This document shows, one piece after another, positions 37,819 through 48,610 of a stretch of DNA of 64,000 nt (positions within the stretch are counted from its first letter, which is position 1; each line of letters opens with the position of its first letter). Below the pieces are notes generated by a model. The model saw only the letters and a list, made by a program, of their open reading frames with translations. It made no database searches and was not told the DNA's origin. Made by a program: the position numbers and the translations under genes. The stretch spans positions 11,140,205 to 11,204,204 of the forward strand of contig OX387184.1 in the NCBI GenBank assembly GCA_947561395.2, given 5' to 3'. Origin of the DNA: Buxus sempervirens (Eukaryota > Streptophyta > Magnoliopsida > Buxales > Buxaceae).

Positions 37819-38111
37819 TTGGGTTTTAGTGATGATACCTTTTCAGCATAATTTAGATTCAGTCAATCAATTCTTGGTGATTAAGAATTAGTGATACTTT
37901 TTTAAAAATAATTGAGAACCGGTGTGATTATAAAGATTTTTTTCTAAAAATACCCTTAAAAAGACTTGCAATCCTCATTTTTACCTGAATGAATGAAAAG
38001 GATTTCAAAGTCTTTTGAGGGCATTTTCCAGAGAAATTTACAGACAGTAAAATGACACTAGAATTGTTCAACTGAACCTAAATTATTTCGAAAAATATTA
38101 CTAAAACCCAA
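37819..38111. mobile_element. MITE family A, uninterrupted copy
   Basis: A 293-bp imperfect palindrome begins TTGGGTTTTAGTGAT and ends with its inverse (ATTACTAAAACCCAA). The same blocks occur in the split copy at 784-1735: AAGAATTAGTGATACTTTTT, GATTTTTTTC.AAAAATACCC and CAGTAAAATGA.ACTAG. This copy shows what the first looked like before insertion. Confidence 0.7.
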
Positions 38112-38630
38112 TTTAACCCATTTAACTTTCACCTTCCCCTCCCAAGCAACGTGGGACCGGCGATCTCACGTTACAGTTTGATCATTTGACGAATTGACGG
38201 GGAAAACCACGCATAACGTCAGAAGTGTGAATGCGGTTATAGTTGGCATTCACATGCGGTTCTGTGTCGTGTTCTTTCGTTTTCATCTGACATAATTCTA
38301 GCCACTCTCCAGTCGTTTCTCAATTCTCTCGTACATTCCCCTTGTCACTGCTTTGCGAAACATTTCTTTTCGACCATCGTCATAGCGTGAGAGAGAGGAA
38401 ATAGATATTAACTAGGACTTGAACTTTAACACTCTAATTGGTTTCTGGATTAGATCCCTTGACCCTTTGAAAACTAAGTGTCTGGATCTGATTTATATTC
38501 GTAAGAATTTCCAACCCAAATATCTTATTGCTTACATTCTTATTTCTTCTATGAATTGCCCATTTTCTATCATACCAAAAACCAAAATCCATTAGAAAAA
38601 TACAAAAGCGCAGTAAGTGTGAGGTTTAAG

Positions 38631-38989
38631 TATAGAGCTAGCAAAATGTGAACTGACCCGACAGGTCAACCCGAACCGGCCTGAGTTAAACGGGTTTGGG
38701 TTGACCCGTTTGGGTGCGGGTTGGGGATTCACCCGCAACAAAAGTGCCTCGTCCTGACCCGATTAACCCTCAATTCGACCCAAACCCGATACAACCTGAT
38801 CCAATTAACCTCCTAACCCTATTTTAATTATATTTTTTAAAAAATAAAAAATAAATGGGTTGGCGGGTTGAACCCGTTGGGGGTTTTCCAACCCGCCTTA
38901 ATTTAGTCCAATCCGACCCCAACCCGTTTAACCCCAGCCCGATTATAAATTTATAACCCGAACCGAACACGACCCGTTGCCAGCTCTAC
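38631..38989. mobile_element. hAT-like MITE rich in GGGTT/AACCC
   Basis: Inverted ends TAGAGCTAGCAA and TTGCCAGCTCTA flank a core with many GACCCG/CGGGTT motifs. An approximate 8-bp flanking match (GGTTTAAG / GGTTTAAA) may be the target duplication. Confidence 0.5.
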
Positions 38990-39349
38990 GGTTTAAAGAC
39001 GTGAGTATTACGTTAAACTTCAGATTTCGGAACCGCAAGTAAAAAATTACTTCCGGTTACGCAAGAATTACCCACTGTTACGCAAGAACTTCCGAACTCA
39101 AAGATCAAAGGGAAAAGATATATGAAAAAGGAAAATTTTTAAATATACGAAAAGAGAACGTTGCTAGTGAGCTAAGAACCGCATAACCCTTCAACCCCAG
39201 TTAAGATTCAATATGCCTTTATAGAAGCACACATATGATGTTAATACATTTTCTCTTTTTTCTGTTGGAAGGAAAATCGTAATCCTCAAATGGGGCTACA
39301 AAATAAAGGATGAATTGGATAAACTCTTAAACTAGAGTTCTTCAAATCT

Positions 39350-39554
39350 ATATTATATATAACACGAGGTGCTCACTCGGGATTTGCACCAATCAAAGTA
39401 CAAGACTTTCCATAATAGCCTATACACACCATCGTGAAGATACGTTAATAAAAAGACATAATGATAAAAAAAAATATCTCAATTTTTCTGAAACTCATTA
39501 ATCAGTCATGCAATTGTTCCCTCTCATGACTGCACGTGCAGTGCATCCTAATAG
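39350..39554 (+). mobile_element. Small Helitron-like element, copy 2
   Basis: It begins TCTATATTATATATAACACG after an A and ends CTAA before T. The palindrome TGCACGTGCA lies about 10 nt before the end, as in the Helitron 3' hairpin. It is related to 32289-32505. Confidence 0.4.
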
Positions 39555-40047
39555 GTGTAAAATGAATTGCCTTTGTTTGTTGTGAAACCCTAAATGTTTG
39601 GTATAAATAAATATAATAAAGGAAAAACGACTAACACAAGTTGGGGAGATTACCTGAATTCCCTTTCCTCACTTCCCCCTTTAATTGAGGAAAAAAGTTG
39701 TTTTAGTTATTTACTGATTAATAATTAAGAAACAAATTGAAAAACGGGGCATAAAAGAAAGACAAGGTGAAGAGGAAAACCAACCCTCTGTTATTATTTC
39801 TGTTACTATCACGAGTGAGTCGGAATCCAGAGAGGGGGTGACTTTCTCAAACGCGGAAAGGAAAAGAGACTAGAAAGGAAAAGAAATCAAAGAAAATAAA
39901 CAACTGTGTTGCTTGCATTAAAGTCGATCGGTTGTCTGGAAATTTCCTCTGCTCTCTGTTGCCTATTTATTTTGTTTGCGCTGGACTCTAATCTCCAGTC
40001 CAAGGGAAAAACCCTTTTTGCTGTGGTGTTGATTTTGTTTGCCAGAG

Positions 40048-40852
40048 ATGAGCGACCCCAAGTATGCGTATCCTTATCCTGCTCAGGGTATCATCTCCCT
40101 TTCTCCTTCTTGCGTCTTGTTCTTGGTCTTTTTCAACAATTTTTGGCCTCTTCCATTCTGGGTTTAGCATCATTTCTTCATTTTCCTCTTCCAGCCACTC
40201 CGAATTTCCTTTCTCCATTATTTTCTCAGTGATTTTTTTTTTGATCTCGTGATATCTGTTTTAGACCTTCCTTTCATGGGGAGCATCTAATTTCCTAATC
40301 ATGTTATTACTATTAGTTTTTTTTCTTACCGATATACTTGTGAAGGATAAATAATGATCACTCTAAATTATTTTCTTGTAGACGAGTTGCTTTTGTTCTT
40401 GTTTATAGTTCTTTACAGTCCAGCATCCGACCATGTTCTGATGCAATCATCTTTTACCTTCTTTATCCACTTTCAATTTTGCAGCGATTCTTTCTCCTTT
40501 ATCTTTCTGAGTGCTTCTGATTGATCTTTTTTATTTGCTCAAGGATACTATCAAGGACCCCCAGTGATGGCTCCTCCTCAATATGCAGCCCCACCTCGCA
40601 GACAGGGACCAGGTTTCCTTGAGGGATGGTATGTTTGCTCTCTGCAATCTGCATCCTCATTTCCATTTCATTTTTAATTATTTCTCCATTATTGGGTATG
40701 CTTCTTCCAGCATGAATTATTCATTATTGGTCCTGTCAAATGGTGGTTTATTGTTCTAATTGGTGTGGGGTTTTTGCAGCCTTGCAGCCCTATGTTGCTG
40801 TTGTCTGGTTGATGAGTGTTGCTGCGATCCCGCCATCATATTTGTGAGCTGA
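40048..40852 (+). CDS. CYSTM (cysteine-rich transmembrane) small protein
   Basis: Three exons (40048-40087, 40544-40628, 40780-40852) give 65 aa with consistent phases. The N-terminal half is Tyr/Pro/Gln-rich (KYAYPYPAQGYYQGPP, MAPPQYAAPP). The C-terminal half is the CYSTM module: GFLEGCLAALCCCCLVDECC. CYSTM proteins are tail-anchored, usually plasma-membrane, and linked to stress tolerance and metal or redox responses; the mechanism is unsettled. The splice within GGA TG|C CTT (exon 2/3) falls where the family places it, just before the cysteine-rich helix. The short exons would be missed by simple ORF calling. The 5' leader from about 39850 is pyrimidine- and purine-patched and contains no in-frame ATG that competes convincingly. 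Confidence 0.88.
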
Positions 40853-42166
40853 TTATGATCTCCTTTCTTCCTTCTCTTGTATCAGTTTGTGTTTTCTTGT
40901 TTTATTATCTGTAGTTGGAATGCTAGTAGATGCTGCAGTTGTTTTTCAGAGCACTTGGGACCCCTTCCATGGTGTTCCTTGTAGATGATTTCCGCCTTGT
41001 TTCATTGTAAATGTTACTGATCTGAGTTAAAAGACCAGATTAGAGCTTGCCTCAGATAAAAAGAAAATAAAAATTAATTTTCAAAGACAAAATCAACAAT
41101 ACTGAATGATTAAAGAGAACTACAGAGAGAACAGGATCATGGGATTTGGTTATAAAATGTGAAAGGAGTGGGATTCGGGAGGAATCGATGATGATGTTGA
41201 TAGATGGGCACGTGAAAGGCCAAGTATCCTTCGTATCCTCCGCTTGATCGATGGAGTTAGAGGCTGTTTGGTTGCTACTTCTGGTGCCTTTTTGTTATAA
41301 ATAAAATTTTTTGGCTGTGTTTGTAAAGTCCATAATAAATATAAGGTAGTCACTTGTAAGAAAAACAAAATCCTCATTGAAAGGGTAAATGTTGGTTAGG
41401 GAGGTAACAAATATCAAAAATCTATTATCGACTTTTTTTAATAGAACTTGAAATAAAGTTTTATACCATCATTTTCTCCATTTGCTCTAATGGGTACATC
41501 AGGGCACAAAAGATGCATATCTTAGGCATCTCAAAACTCTACAAAATATATGGTAACAATCAAGACCCTATTTCAAGCCAACTAGTGAACCATTTCATTC
41601 TTCTTGAGCAACTAGTTCATACAATTCAGCAGACATCTAGGTCAAATATGTTCATACTAAAAAAACCAAACTCATTCCTATGGATGATATTCTCCTTTGA
41701 TATAAATCATGCATAAGCCTAGCTCATTTTGCAATCTATGTATAATTTTTCAATCAGAATGAATGGGCAAGGGTTCATTAAGACCAAGAAATGGAATTTA
41801 TTAGGTTTAATCTTCCTTTTATATACGGCCTTTTCATATGCAAGCAATAATACGTAGAATTGGGCTTGGTCAAGTTTTGCCACTTGTACATCTAACTGAA
41901 AGATATATCTATTACTATTATAAAGCTAACCGCTAGCTGACATTTGATACCTAAATTGCCCATAGTCACTTTCATTCTTCCACTTATATAACTACCTCAT
42001 ATTATCCAAAATGTCATTGACTTTAAATTATATTTACTTTTATATACTTTCAAATAGATATAATTACTTCTATTCCCCAAAGTGTCTTTCTACTTATTTT
42101 TTCTTTTGATCTTCTAGTTGATTGCATCAACTTATTTAATTATTTTGCTATGCCTTATTTCCCTTA
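40853..42166. other. Intergenic, AT-rich, no gene seen
   Basis: 3' flank of the CYSTM gene. At 41909-41927 TCTATTACTATTATAAAGC matches a plant Helitron 5' terminus, and the inverse of a similar sequence lies at 31929-31947 (end ...TTTATAATAGTATAG). No matching 3' ends were fixed, so no full element is called. Confidence 0.35.
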
Positions 42167-44194
42167 GGCTCCACTTGTTTCAATGGAAAATATTTTCTGG
42201 ATTAAAATTTTCTAGGAAAAAAATTTTACCTTTTTCTATTTTTTTAGGCGTTTGGATATGAAGGAAAGAAAAAAAAATTGAGAAAAGTGGAGATCGAAAT
42301 GAAAGTTCAAAAGTTGAGGCAAAAGTGAAAATTTATGATTTAGTTATAATCCTTTAACTATTAAATATATTGAAAACAGCATGTAACTTTATCAAATTTA
42401 CAAAAATCGACCCAACTCTTCTCTTTTGTAAAATTGTGATCGGACGGAAGAAATTTTATCTAGATTGCTTTTCGTATATAATCAACCAACTAAACGTCGT
42501 CCATTTTGAAAAATACGGATCTAGAATCTTTTACACTTAGAGGGGGTGAATAGGTTTAAATAATCGCGGAATAAAAATTTATAAATATTTCAATATCCAA
42601 TGCCACACAAAATTGCAAATAGTAATAAACAGTAAATAAATCAACACGGGCAATTTTAGTGATAAAGGGAAAACTCTATGAGAACTCTCAAAGAGAAAAA
42701 CCCTCAGGGCTATCAGGAGCCACCTAAGAAATTTCCACTAAAAGAAGATGACTTATAGACCATGGTTCATACGACCCAACACTGACTCTGACTTACAACC
42801 CAAGTATCTGAAGAACTCTCCAGACTTGCACCTTTGCAACGATTCAGAACTCTGAATATCGTCTTCGTGAAACGCCAAACAAACTCGCTCAGCAACCGCA
42901 AGAACTCCCACGAGCAATCTTTCACCCGAAACTCCAAGGTAAGAGAAGAAGTAAGAAAAAAAAGATTTATGGCTTAAAAGAAGAAAAGTAAAAAGTTTTT
43001 CTTCCTCACAGAAGATGATCTAGGGTTCCAAAAATGACTTAAAAAGTGATTAGGAACGAATCGTAGAGGTTTATATAGGTTAGGTAGAAGTCTAGGTGAA
43101 GTTGGATTTGAATTAGAAATTTTCGGAAAAATTAAAGTTGATTTTACGTATTGAACGTTCGAGCGCTCCTCTAACGCGGCTCTCACGTTCAACGCATGAA
43201 ACAACTTAGTTAGGTCTGGTTCGAACGAGGGTCTAACGCCACGCTTCAAAAACACGCTCTCTCGAATGTCGGCACTAACGTTCTCGGACGCTACTCTCGA
43301 GTTTCTCTGTCTGTTACTCAGATCTTCACTGCTCGACAACGTGAGATGCAATGCTTGAACGCTCCTTTTATATATTGAAAGACGCTCGAACGACAGCTCA
43401 AACCCTCTCCAACGCTAGGTTCGGGTTTTTCTGCAACTCACTAAATAACGTCACACTCGAACGCCACCTCAAACCTTCTCTAACGCCAAGCATAAAATCA
43501 TCAATTTTACCTTGATTTTGACGCCGTTTGAACCATGACTTCTAGAATTCATTCTAACCATTCTAAATACTTTTAAACTCACTTTTTGACACATAATCAA
43601 GCCAACCTAAAATACTAAACCTAACACATTTACAAAGTCCAAGGTCTTGAACTCCACTGTAGTACTTCCCACTAAAAATAAAAAGATCCAGCAAACCTGA
43701 AATTTGAAGAACGGCGGACGATCAGCCTTGGATGCAAATAGAAATGAAGAACTCGATTTTGAAGAAGAAGGAAAGGAGACGCTGGAGTGCTAATGTCGGG
43801 GCTGTTGTGGGTTCTTCTGGAGCGCAATTGCAGAGGGCTTTCGACTAGTGACAGTATGACGGTCATGGTTCGTCAAGGAGAAGCATCTTGATGCCGGTGG
43901 CACCGTCTTTCTACCGGTGCCGATATGACGGCCATGGTTCGAAGGCAACAAACTGACAAGGAGGCATGATTGGAGATAGTTTAAAGGCTTCAACATCAGC
44001 TGGAAACTTGATTGTGAAAATCTTGGATCAAGGCTTCATTATCAATTGGAAAGCTCGATCATGTGAAGCTTTTCTCAGTTTTTAGGGAAATATTTTATTG
44101 TGATTCTTATTTTCCTCTAATACAAAAACCCGGAAAATTTAAAATTTCTGGAAATTTTTTTTCCCTTCTAATTTCCGATGAAACAAACACAGCC
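42167..44194. mobile_element. PIF/Harbinger-like non-autonomous element, 2.0 kb, with TTA duplication
   Basis: The left terminus GGCTCCACTTGTTTCAATGG and the reverse-complemented right terminus GGCTGTGTTTGTTTCATCGG match, and imperfect similarity continues inward (TTTTCTGG / TTTCCAG). TTA lies immediately outside each end (42164-42166 and 44195-44197), the target preference of PIF/Harbinger elements. No transposase motif is visible. The interior has a separate block (about 42535-43620) starting ACACTTAGAGGGGGTGAATAG, a phrase I associate with plant Copia-type LTRs, so a nested insertion is likely. Confidence 0.55.
43145..43500. repeat. Degenerate short repeats with TCGAACG / TAACGC cores
   Basis: The motifs TCGAACG or TCGAGCG, CTCTAACGC or CTCCAACGC, and CTCAAACC recur many times at irregular spacing, giving a local CpG-rich patch in AT-rich DNA. 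It lies inside the PIF/Harbinger-like element. Confidence 0.5.
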
Positions 44195-45352
44195 TTAGTC
44201 TAAAGAAAAAGGATAATATGGAAAGAAAAAGGATAATATGGAGTTCATGATTGAAATGAACAAAAGAATAGCTCGTTATGATTACAAAATATAAAATAAA
44301 TAGTGTTTAAAAATTTGTGCCTATTTGTAGGGTTGCTAAACGGGCCAGCCCAGCACGACACGGGCCCGTTTAGCTCGTGCCTGGCGGGGCATGTGTAAAA
44401 TCTCGAATTTTCAATATTATTAAAAATTGGATTTTATTTATAAAGTCTATTGATCATTCATAAATTGATATAGAAGCGTGAGAAAGAGTTTAAATTGGGA
44501 AGTTATACTGAAAATTTAATTGGTGGTGAATATCTGAGTTAGTGTAGTGGCAAGCATGTAAACTAATGGTTTTAAGTGTGCTCATGCAAGGAACTTGGTG
44601 GAGTGGCATAACACCAGAATATGTTTAATGAGAGAGATTGGCGGCAAGAGGCAGCAACTATAAATAGTGGCTGTGTTTTGAAGGGGATTTGTTTGGCCGA
44701 TGGAAAATAGAGTGTTCTAGAGAATTGAGTGAAGAAGCTCTAAGCTAGGGTTGAAGGAAACCATAGGAAGAAAGGGCAATCAGATCTGGGAGGAGAGATG
44801 TCCGAGTTAATCTAAGGAGGAAGAAAAGAACCTCATGGCTATTGATCATTGCGGAATTCAGAGGTTGTCGATCCTGGGATCTGTTGCAAATCAGGTAGGT
44901 TTGGTTTGATTCGTAAATTGGCTTCCAAACTCAGTAACATCCATGAGAAATAATCGTAGTAGATAAGATCTGGGGATTAAATGGAAATTTTATGAATTTC
45001 AGTGAAACAAGGAGGAATTATTGCTATGGAATTTCGGATCAGAGATCTCTGAAACTATTAAGTTCGAATGGGAGATACAGAGGTAAGTAGCCCCTTTAAA
45101 AATCTGGTTTATTGATTGATTTTGTTTGTTAATAACCTAATCATGATTTGAACGAGATAAATTCTGTTCTAAATGTATAATAGCGGATAATTTGAAATTT
45201 GTTGAAATTATGTTTCGATTAAATTGAAGGGGGTGAATCTAAGTTATTAAGTGGTTATAGAATGGAATTAATTTGGTTTGGAAGAGTGAAATTAGGTAAG
45301 AGATCATGAGATTCAGGTTACAGAAAGGAGATGTTATGATTTTCATGGATCA

Positions 45353-45492
45353 GCGCCTAGGCGAAGCGATCAATTTGGTGCAAATGTTATATGGGTGCCT
45401 TGCACATCGCCTAGGCGATTTGCCAGGCGACCTACACTTCACAAGGATTTTAGGGACGCCCAGGCTAGGCGCCCATACCAGGCGACCTGGTT
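45353..45492. repeat. GCCTAGGCG palindrome cluster
   Basis: CGCCTAGGCG appears at about 45354-45363 and 45409-45418, followed by GCCAGGCGACCT and GCTAGGCGCC. It is a short GC-rich island in AT-rich sequence. Confidence 0.6.
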
Positions 45493-46154
45493 CTTTCAGA
45501 GATAAGTAAATTTGGAATTTTAGAATTTTGAGCAGAATTTTATGATTAGATGCTTGAACAAAGTCCAACTGATGATAAATAGGAGTTTTAAATAATTACA
45601 ATTAATTTCAGTAGGAGATTGTATTGATTGAATTAATTGTAGAAAATAAGTAATAAATAAGAATTGGCCCTAATTGATGAAACTTTAGTGAACTTAGGTT
45701 TCATTTTCTGATTAATGTAAAATTGGAGTTCTTTACAGTGATTTAAAATTTCTCATCAATGTGTTAAATCTTTGAAGGGATTTTATTCAATTTTAACTCT
45801 GGTTTGAGCATATTTAGCCTAATGTGGTATTTCCATCAGATTTGGAGAAATTGTTCCGTTTACATCTTTGCACTTATTTATATACTGTTTTGAGGATTAA
45901 GGTTGACATAAAAGACATGAAATTGAGGTTCTTCATGATGAAATGTTTTAATCGTACTTGACTCATGATTTGATATTAAATATGTTTGGTTACATGATAA
46001 TATTATTTAAAGTTATTTTGGGCGAGACTTAATGTGGATCCATAGTCTAGCTAGAAAGTGAAGTCTGTCTAACTTTGTTGGATTAAGTCTAGTCTCCTTA
46101 ATGTGTTTCCTCCATGATGGAGAGGCTTTCCATGAGGGAAGTGCGGCAGCAACT

Positions 46155-46326
46155 CCGTTTCCACCATGAGGGTGAGGTCTTATGTATTTCCACCATGAGG
46201 GTGATGATGTTGGTATCAGATATGGCAGTGGTTCTTAGACTGGATTTTATCCGTTTCCACCATGATGGGAAGGTCTTATGTATACCACCATGAGGGTGAT
46301 GATATTGGAATCAGATATGGCAGTGG
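46155..46326. repeat. Tandem repeat, unit about 97 bp, nearly two copies
   Basis: CCGTTTCCACCATGA..GG, AGGTCTTATGTAT, CACCATGAGGGTGATGAT and ATCAGATATGGCAGTGG occur in the same order twice. Confidence 0.75.
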
Positions 46327-47014
46327 TACAAATTTGGCAGATGTTATTTGACTGGATTGTTTGGAGCTAGATCTTAACTTTCAAAGTGGTCAAATCTCAC
46401 GAGTCCCACCATAATATATTGTTTGAAATCGATATTGTTGTTTGGATTTATATTTGCGGGATTATTCATGTCATCGCCACCGATATATGTTTTATATCCG
46501 ATCCATATTTTATAACTATAAAAAATGTATTTGTGCATGCATGTGCTACTTGCTGAAATATTCGTATCTCATCCGTTTTGTTTTGTTTTCATATATTGGA
46601 GAAGACGATACCGGCGGGTAGATGCTTGGTTTATGTGAGTTGAAAGTTGTGATACTGTATTTTTTTATTCAATTTGGGATTGTAGCTGACTCTGATTATG
46701 TAGTTATTGCTTTATTCATGTTTTCTTTCACTCTGATATATCAATCTTGTGTGAGAAATTAACCTTCGGAGAAGAATTACGGTTTCACTATGTAACTTGA
46801 ATCTGGTGCGTTACACAACGGGTCGGACACAGCCCACGAGCCGAAAACCCGGGCACGGCCCAGCCCGTGGCATGGCTAGGGTTGGGCCAGGCCAGGCCCG
46901 GGTTTTTTTTTTTTTGCAAAAAAAAGAAAGAAAAATGGGAAAAATAGTAAAAAAAACCATTAAAAAATTTATGAAAAATATGTTTACTTACCTCTTAAAC
47001 CATGCCGAAATAAA

Positions 47015-47094
47015 GAGTTGCAAAAGTGTTACTTGCATCAATTACTGCTTGGTTGTCCAAACAGTAATTGAGGCAAGTAACACTTTTGCAACTC
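47015..47094. repeat. 80-nt near-perfect hairpin (33-bp arms, 14-nt loop)
   Basis: GAGTTGCAAAAGTGTTACTT... (47015-47047) is the reverse complement of 47062-47094 with a single mismatch. The loop is 14 nt. The size and pairing resemble a miRNA precursor or a very young inverted duplication. It lies inside the hAT-like element. Confidence 0.8.
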
Positions 47095-47112
47095 CTATAT
47101 AGATGTAAAGAG

Positions 47113-47341
47113 GCGTGTTAAGTGATTTGCTAACGGTTGGGCTCAAGGAGCACTGTGACTTTGCCGGCCATTAGCAAAATCGCTAAACATGACTCTACAA
47201 AGAAAATAAAGGAAAAAAAAATTCACAACTTTCTTGGAGTCTTGTTAAAAGATTTGCCAATGGTCGGCCTAGGGACCCCCCCCATGTGAGCACTCTGTCG
47301 AGTTTACCGGCAATTGGCCAAAATTTTAAACAAGACTCTAA
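47113..47341. repeat. Two tandem imperfect hairpins related to each other
   Basis: Unit 1 pairs about 47113-47140 (TGTTAAGTGATTTGCTAACG) with 47164-47193. Unit 2 pairs about 47237-47267 (GTCTTGTTAAAAGATTTGCC) with 47307-47341. The two units share the GTTAA..GATTTGC core, so they look like a duplicated hairpin. Confidence 0.6.
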
Positions 47342-48125
47342 GAAAGTAAGAAGAGAAAAGAAGAGATGAGAAGATGTGTGGTTTGGAGTGGGAAGGGTTA
47401 GGCCTATTTATAGAAAACCAAAAGTGGCATTTTACCACCTCTACCCTCAAATATGACTGTTATTTGGCTGTTTGAAGGGTAGAAATGATCATTTATAGTC
47501 AATTATAAGTATACCCCCCTAATATGGCTATTGGGGGTAAAATTGTAAAAAAAATACTTTTTGAACCATTTTGGGGAGAAAAATTACTAGCCGTTGGCGT
47601 GTTGGGCCGGCCGGCACACCGGGCCAGCATGCGGGTGGCCCCATCGGGCCTGCTTGACACGGGCTGTGCCCTAACGGGCGTGTGCCCACTATTAAGGGTC
47701 TGGCATGGTATGGCTAGGGGAGTGGGCCGTGCTGTGTCGCCCGGACACGCGAAAAATGTGCTGGGCTCGTGCCAGCACGGCGTGATTTGTAACCCTACCT
47801 ATCAGAGGATATGAAATCGTCTACCGCATAACCTTGTAGAACCGTGTAGAACCGTGGGATACCACCGCGTCGGATGCTACACGTGGCATCGCAGGGTCTG
47901 CCGCATGGAAGATTTGAGACCATGAAAGACTGCTTTACAACGCATGCCTTCTTGGAATTATGGTGTATTCAGGAGCACTTTCTATTTTTTAATATGTCAT
48001 TTCATACCAACCTGGGCCTTGGAGGTATCCTTGGATCACATTCATAACAATAAGAGTCATTTTTTTGGTAATCAATAATAAGAGTCATAATTAGTTCCTT
48101 GTTATCGGAGCATATTACCGTTTGC

Positions 48126-48216
48126 AGCGCTCACGTGGCAAACACGGGCTTCGGCGGGAGAAGATTCCCCGCCACCTATAGATATTTCCGCCAAAATTGC
48201 CACCTCTTCCCGCTTC
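48126..48216 (+). promoter_or_regulatory. E2F-like and G-box sites upstream of the GTE gene
   Basis: CACGTGGCA lies at 48132-48140. E2F-type cores follow: TCGGCGGGA, ATTCCCCGCC, TTTCCGCCAAAA (48185-48196) and TTCCCGC. E2F sites drive S-phase-linked plant genes; regulation is inferred. Confidence 0.45.
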
Positions 48217-48283
48217 CATCAATAGCAATAAGACCTAAAACTCCTGCCACAAAGAGAGCCAAAACCAAATCCAACCGACTGCC

Positions 48284-48300
48284 TATATAATGCCACGTGT
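48284..48300 (+). promoter_or_regulatory. TATA box and ABRE-like core of the GTE promoter
   Basis: TATATAA at 48284-48290 is followed by CCACGTGTC. A transcription start about 30 bp on would precede a 5'-UTR intron with donor GTAAGAC near 48492 and acceptor TTTCTAG at 48607. Confidence 0.5.
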
Positions 48301-48610
48301 CTCGTATCCGAATCTCCGCCGTTTATGACAGACGGTCAGATGCTCGGGCAACCTCAAAGCTGTTATGACCTTCAGATTAGCGAAATTGAACACATCGACG
48401 GATCAGACTCAGCCCAACATCTACTTCGGGCAGATTGCTTGCCCTTTAAACAGAGCTGCTGCTCACTTCCTTCTTCCACGCTCTGCTCGAAGTAAGACTT
48501 GCCCCCACGCTAGCTCACTGTTCTTTTTTTCTTTCAATCACTTCCCTTCAAGAAATTCCTCTATAGCATAGATGTGTTGATGTGGGATTGATCCTTCTTC
48601 TTTCTAGTGC

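Larger units (their letters stand above)
35868..40047. other. Intergenic region with MITEs, no gene seen
   Basis: Holds the 3' flank of the PB1 gene, a 40-nt hairpin (36932-36971), MITE A copy 2, a hAT-like MITE, a Helitron-like element and the promoter of the CYSTM gene. Frames of 80-106 codons at 36478-37670 show no family motifs, splice support or biased composition. Confidence 0.45.
44392..46815. mobile_element. Possible solo LTR (TG...CA block) inserted in the hAT-like element
   Basis: The unrelated block begins TGTGTAAAATCTCG and ends GGTGCGTTACA, the form of LTRs of large plant Gypsy elements. It is about 2.4 kb and has no credible ORF. It contains two GCCTAGGCG palindromes and a tandem repeat of about 97 bp. 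I found no 5-bp target duplication, so the ends could be off or one side degraded. Confidence 0.35.
44328..47797. mobile_element. hAT-like element, family GGGTTGCTAAACGGGCC, copy 2, carrying a 2.4-kb insertion
   Basis: TAGGGTTGCTAAACGGGCC opens the element and ...GATTTGTAACCCTA closes it in inverted sense. The flanks CCTATTTG (44320-44327) and CCTATCAG (47798-47805) are a plausible diverged 8-bp duplication. Sequences shared with copy 1 resume at about 46817, after an unrelated block (44392-46815). The right part is rich in GGCCC/GGGCC and contains the hairpins at 47015-47341. No transposase is seen. Confidence 0.5.

Noticed and set aside
46115-46330. Possible CRISPR-like direct repeats
   Set aside because: Only two imperfect units of about 97 bp in plant repeat DNA; no spacers or array structure.
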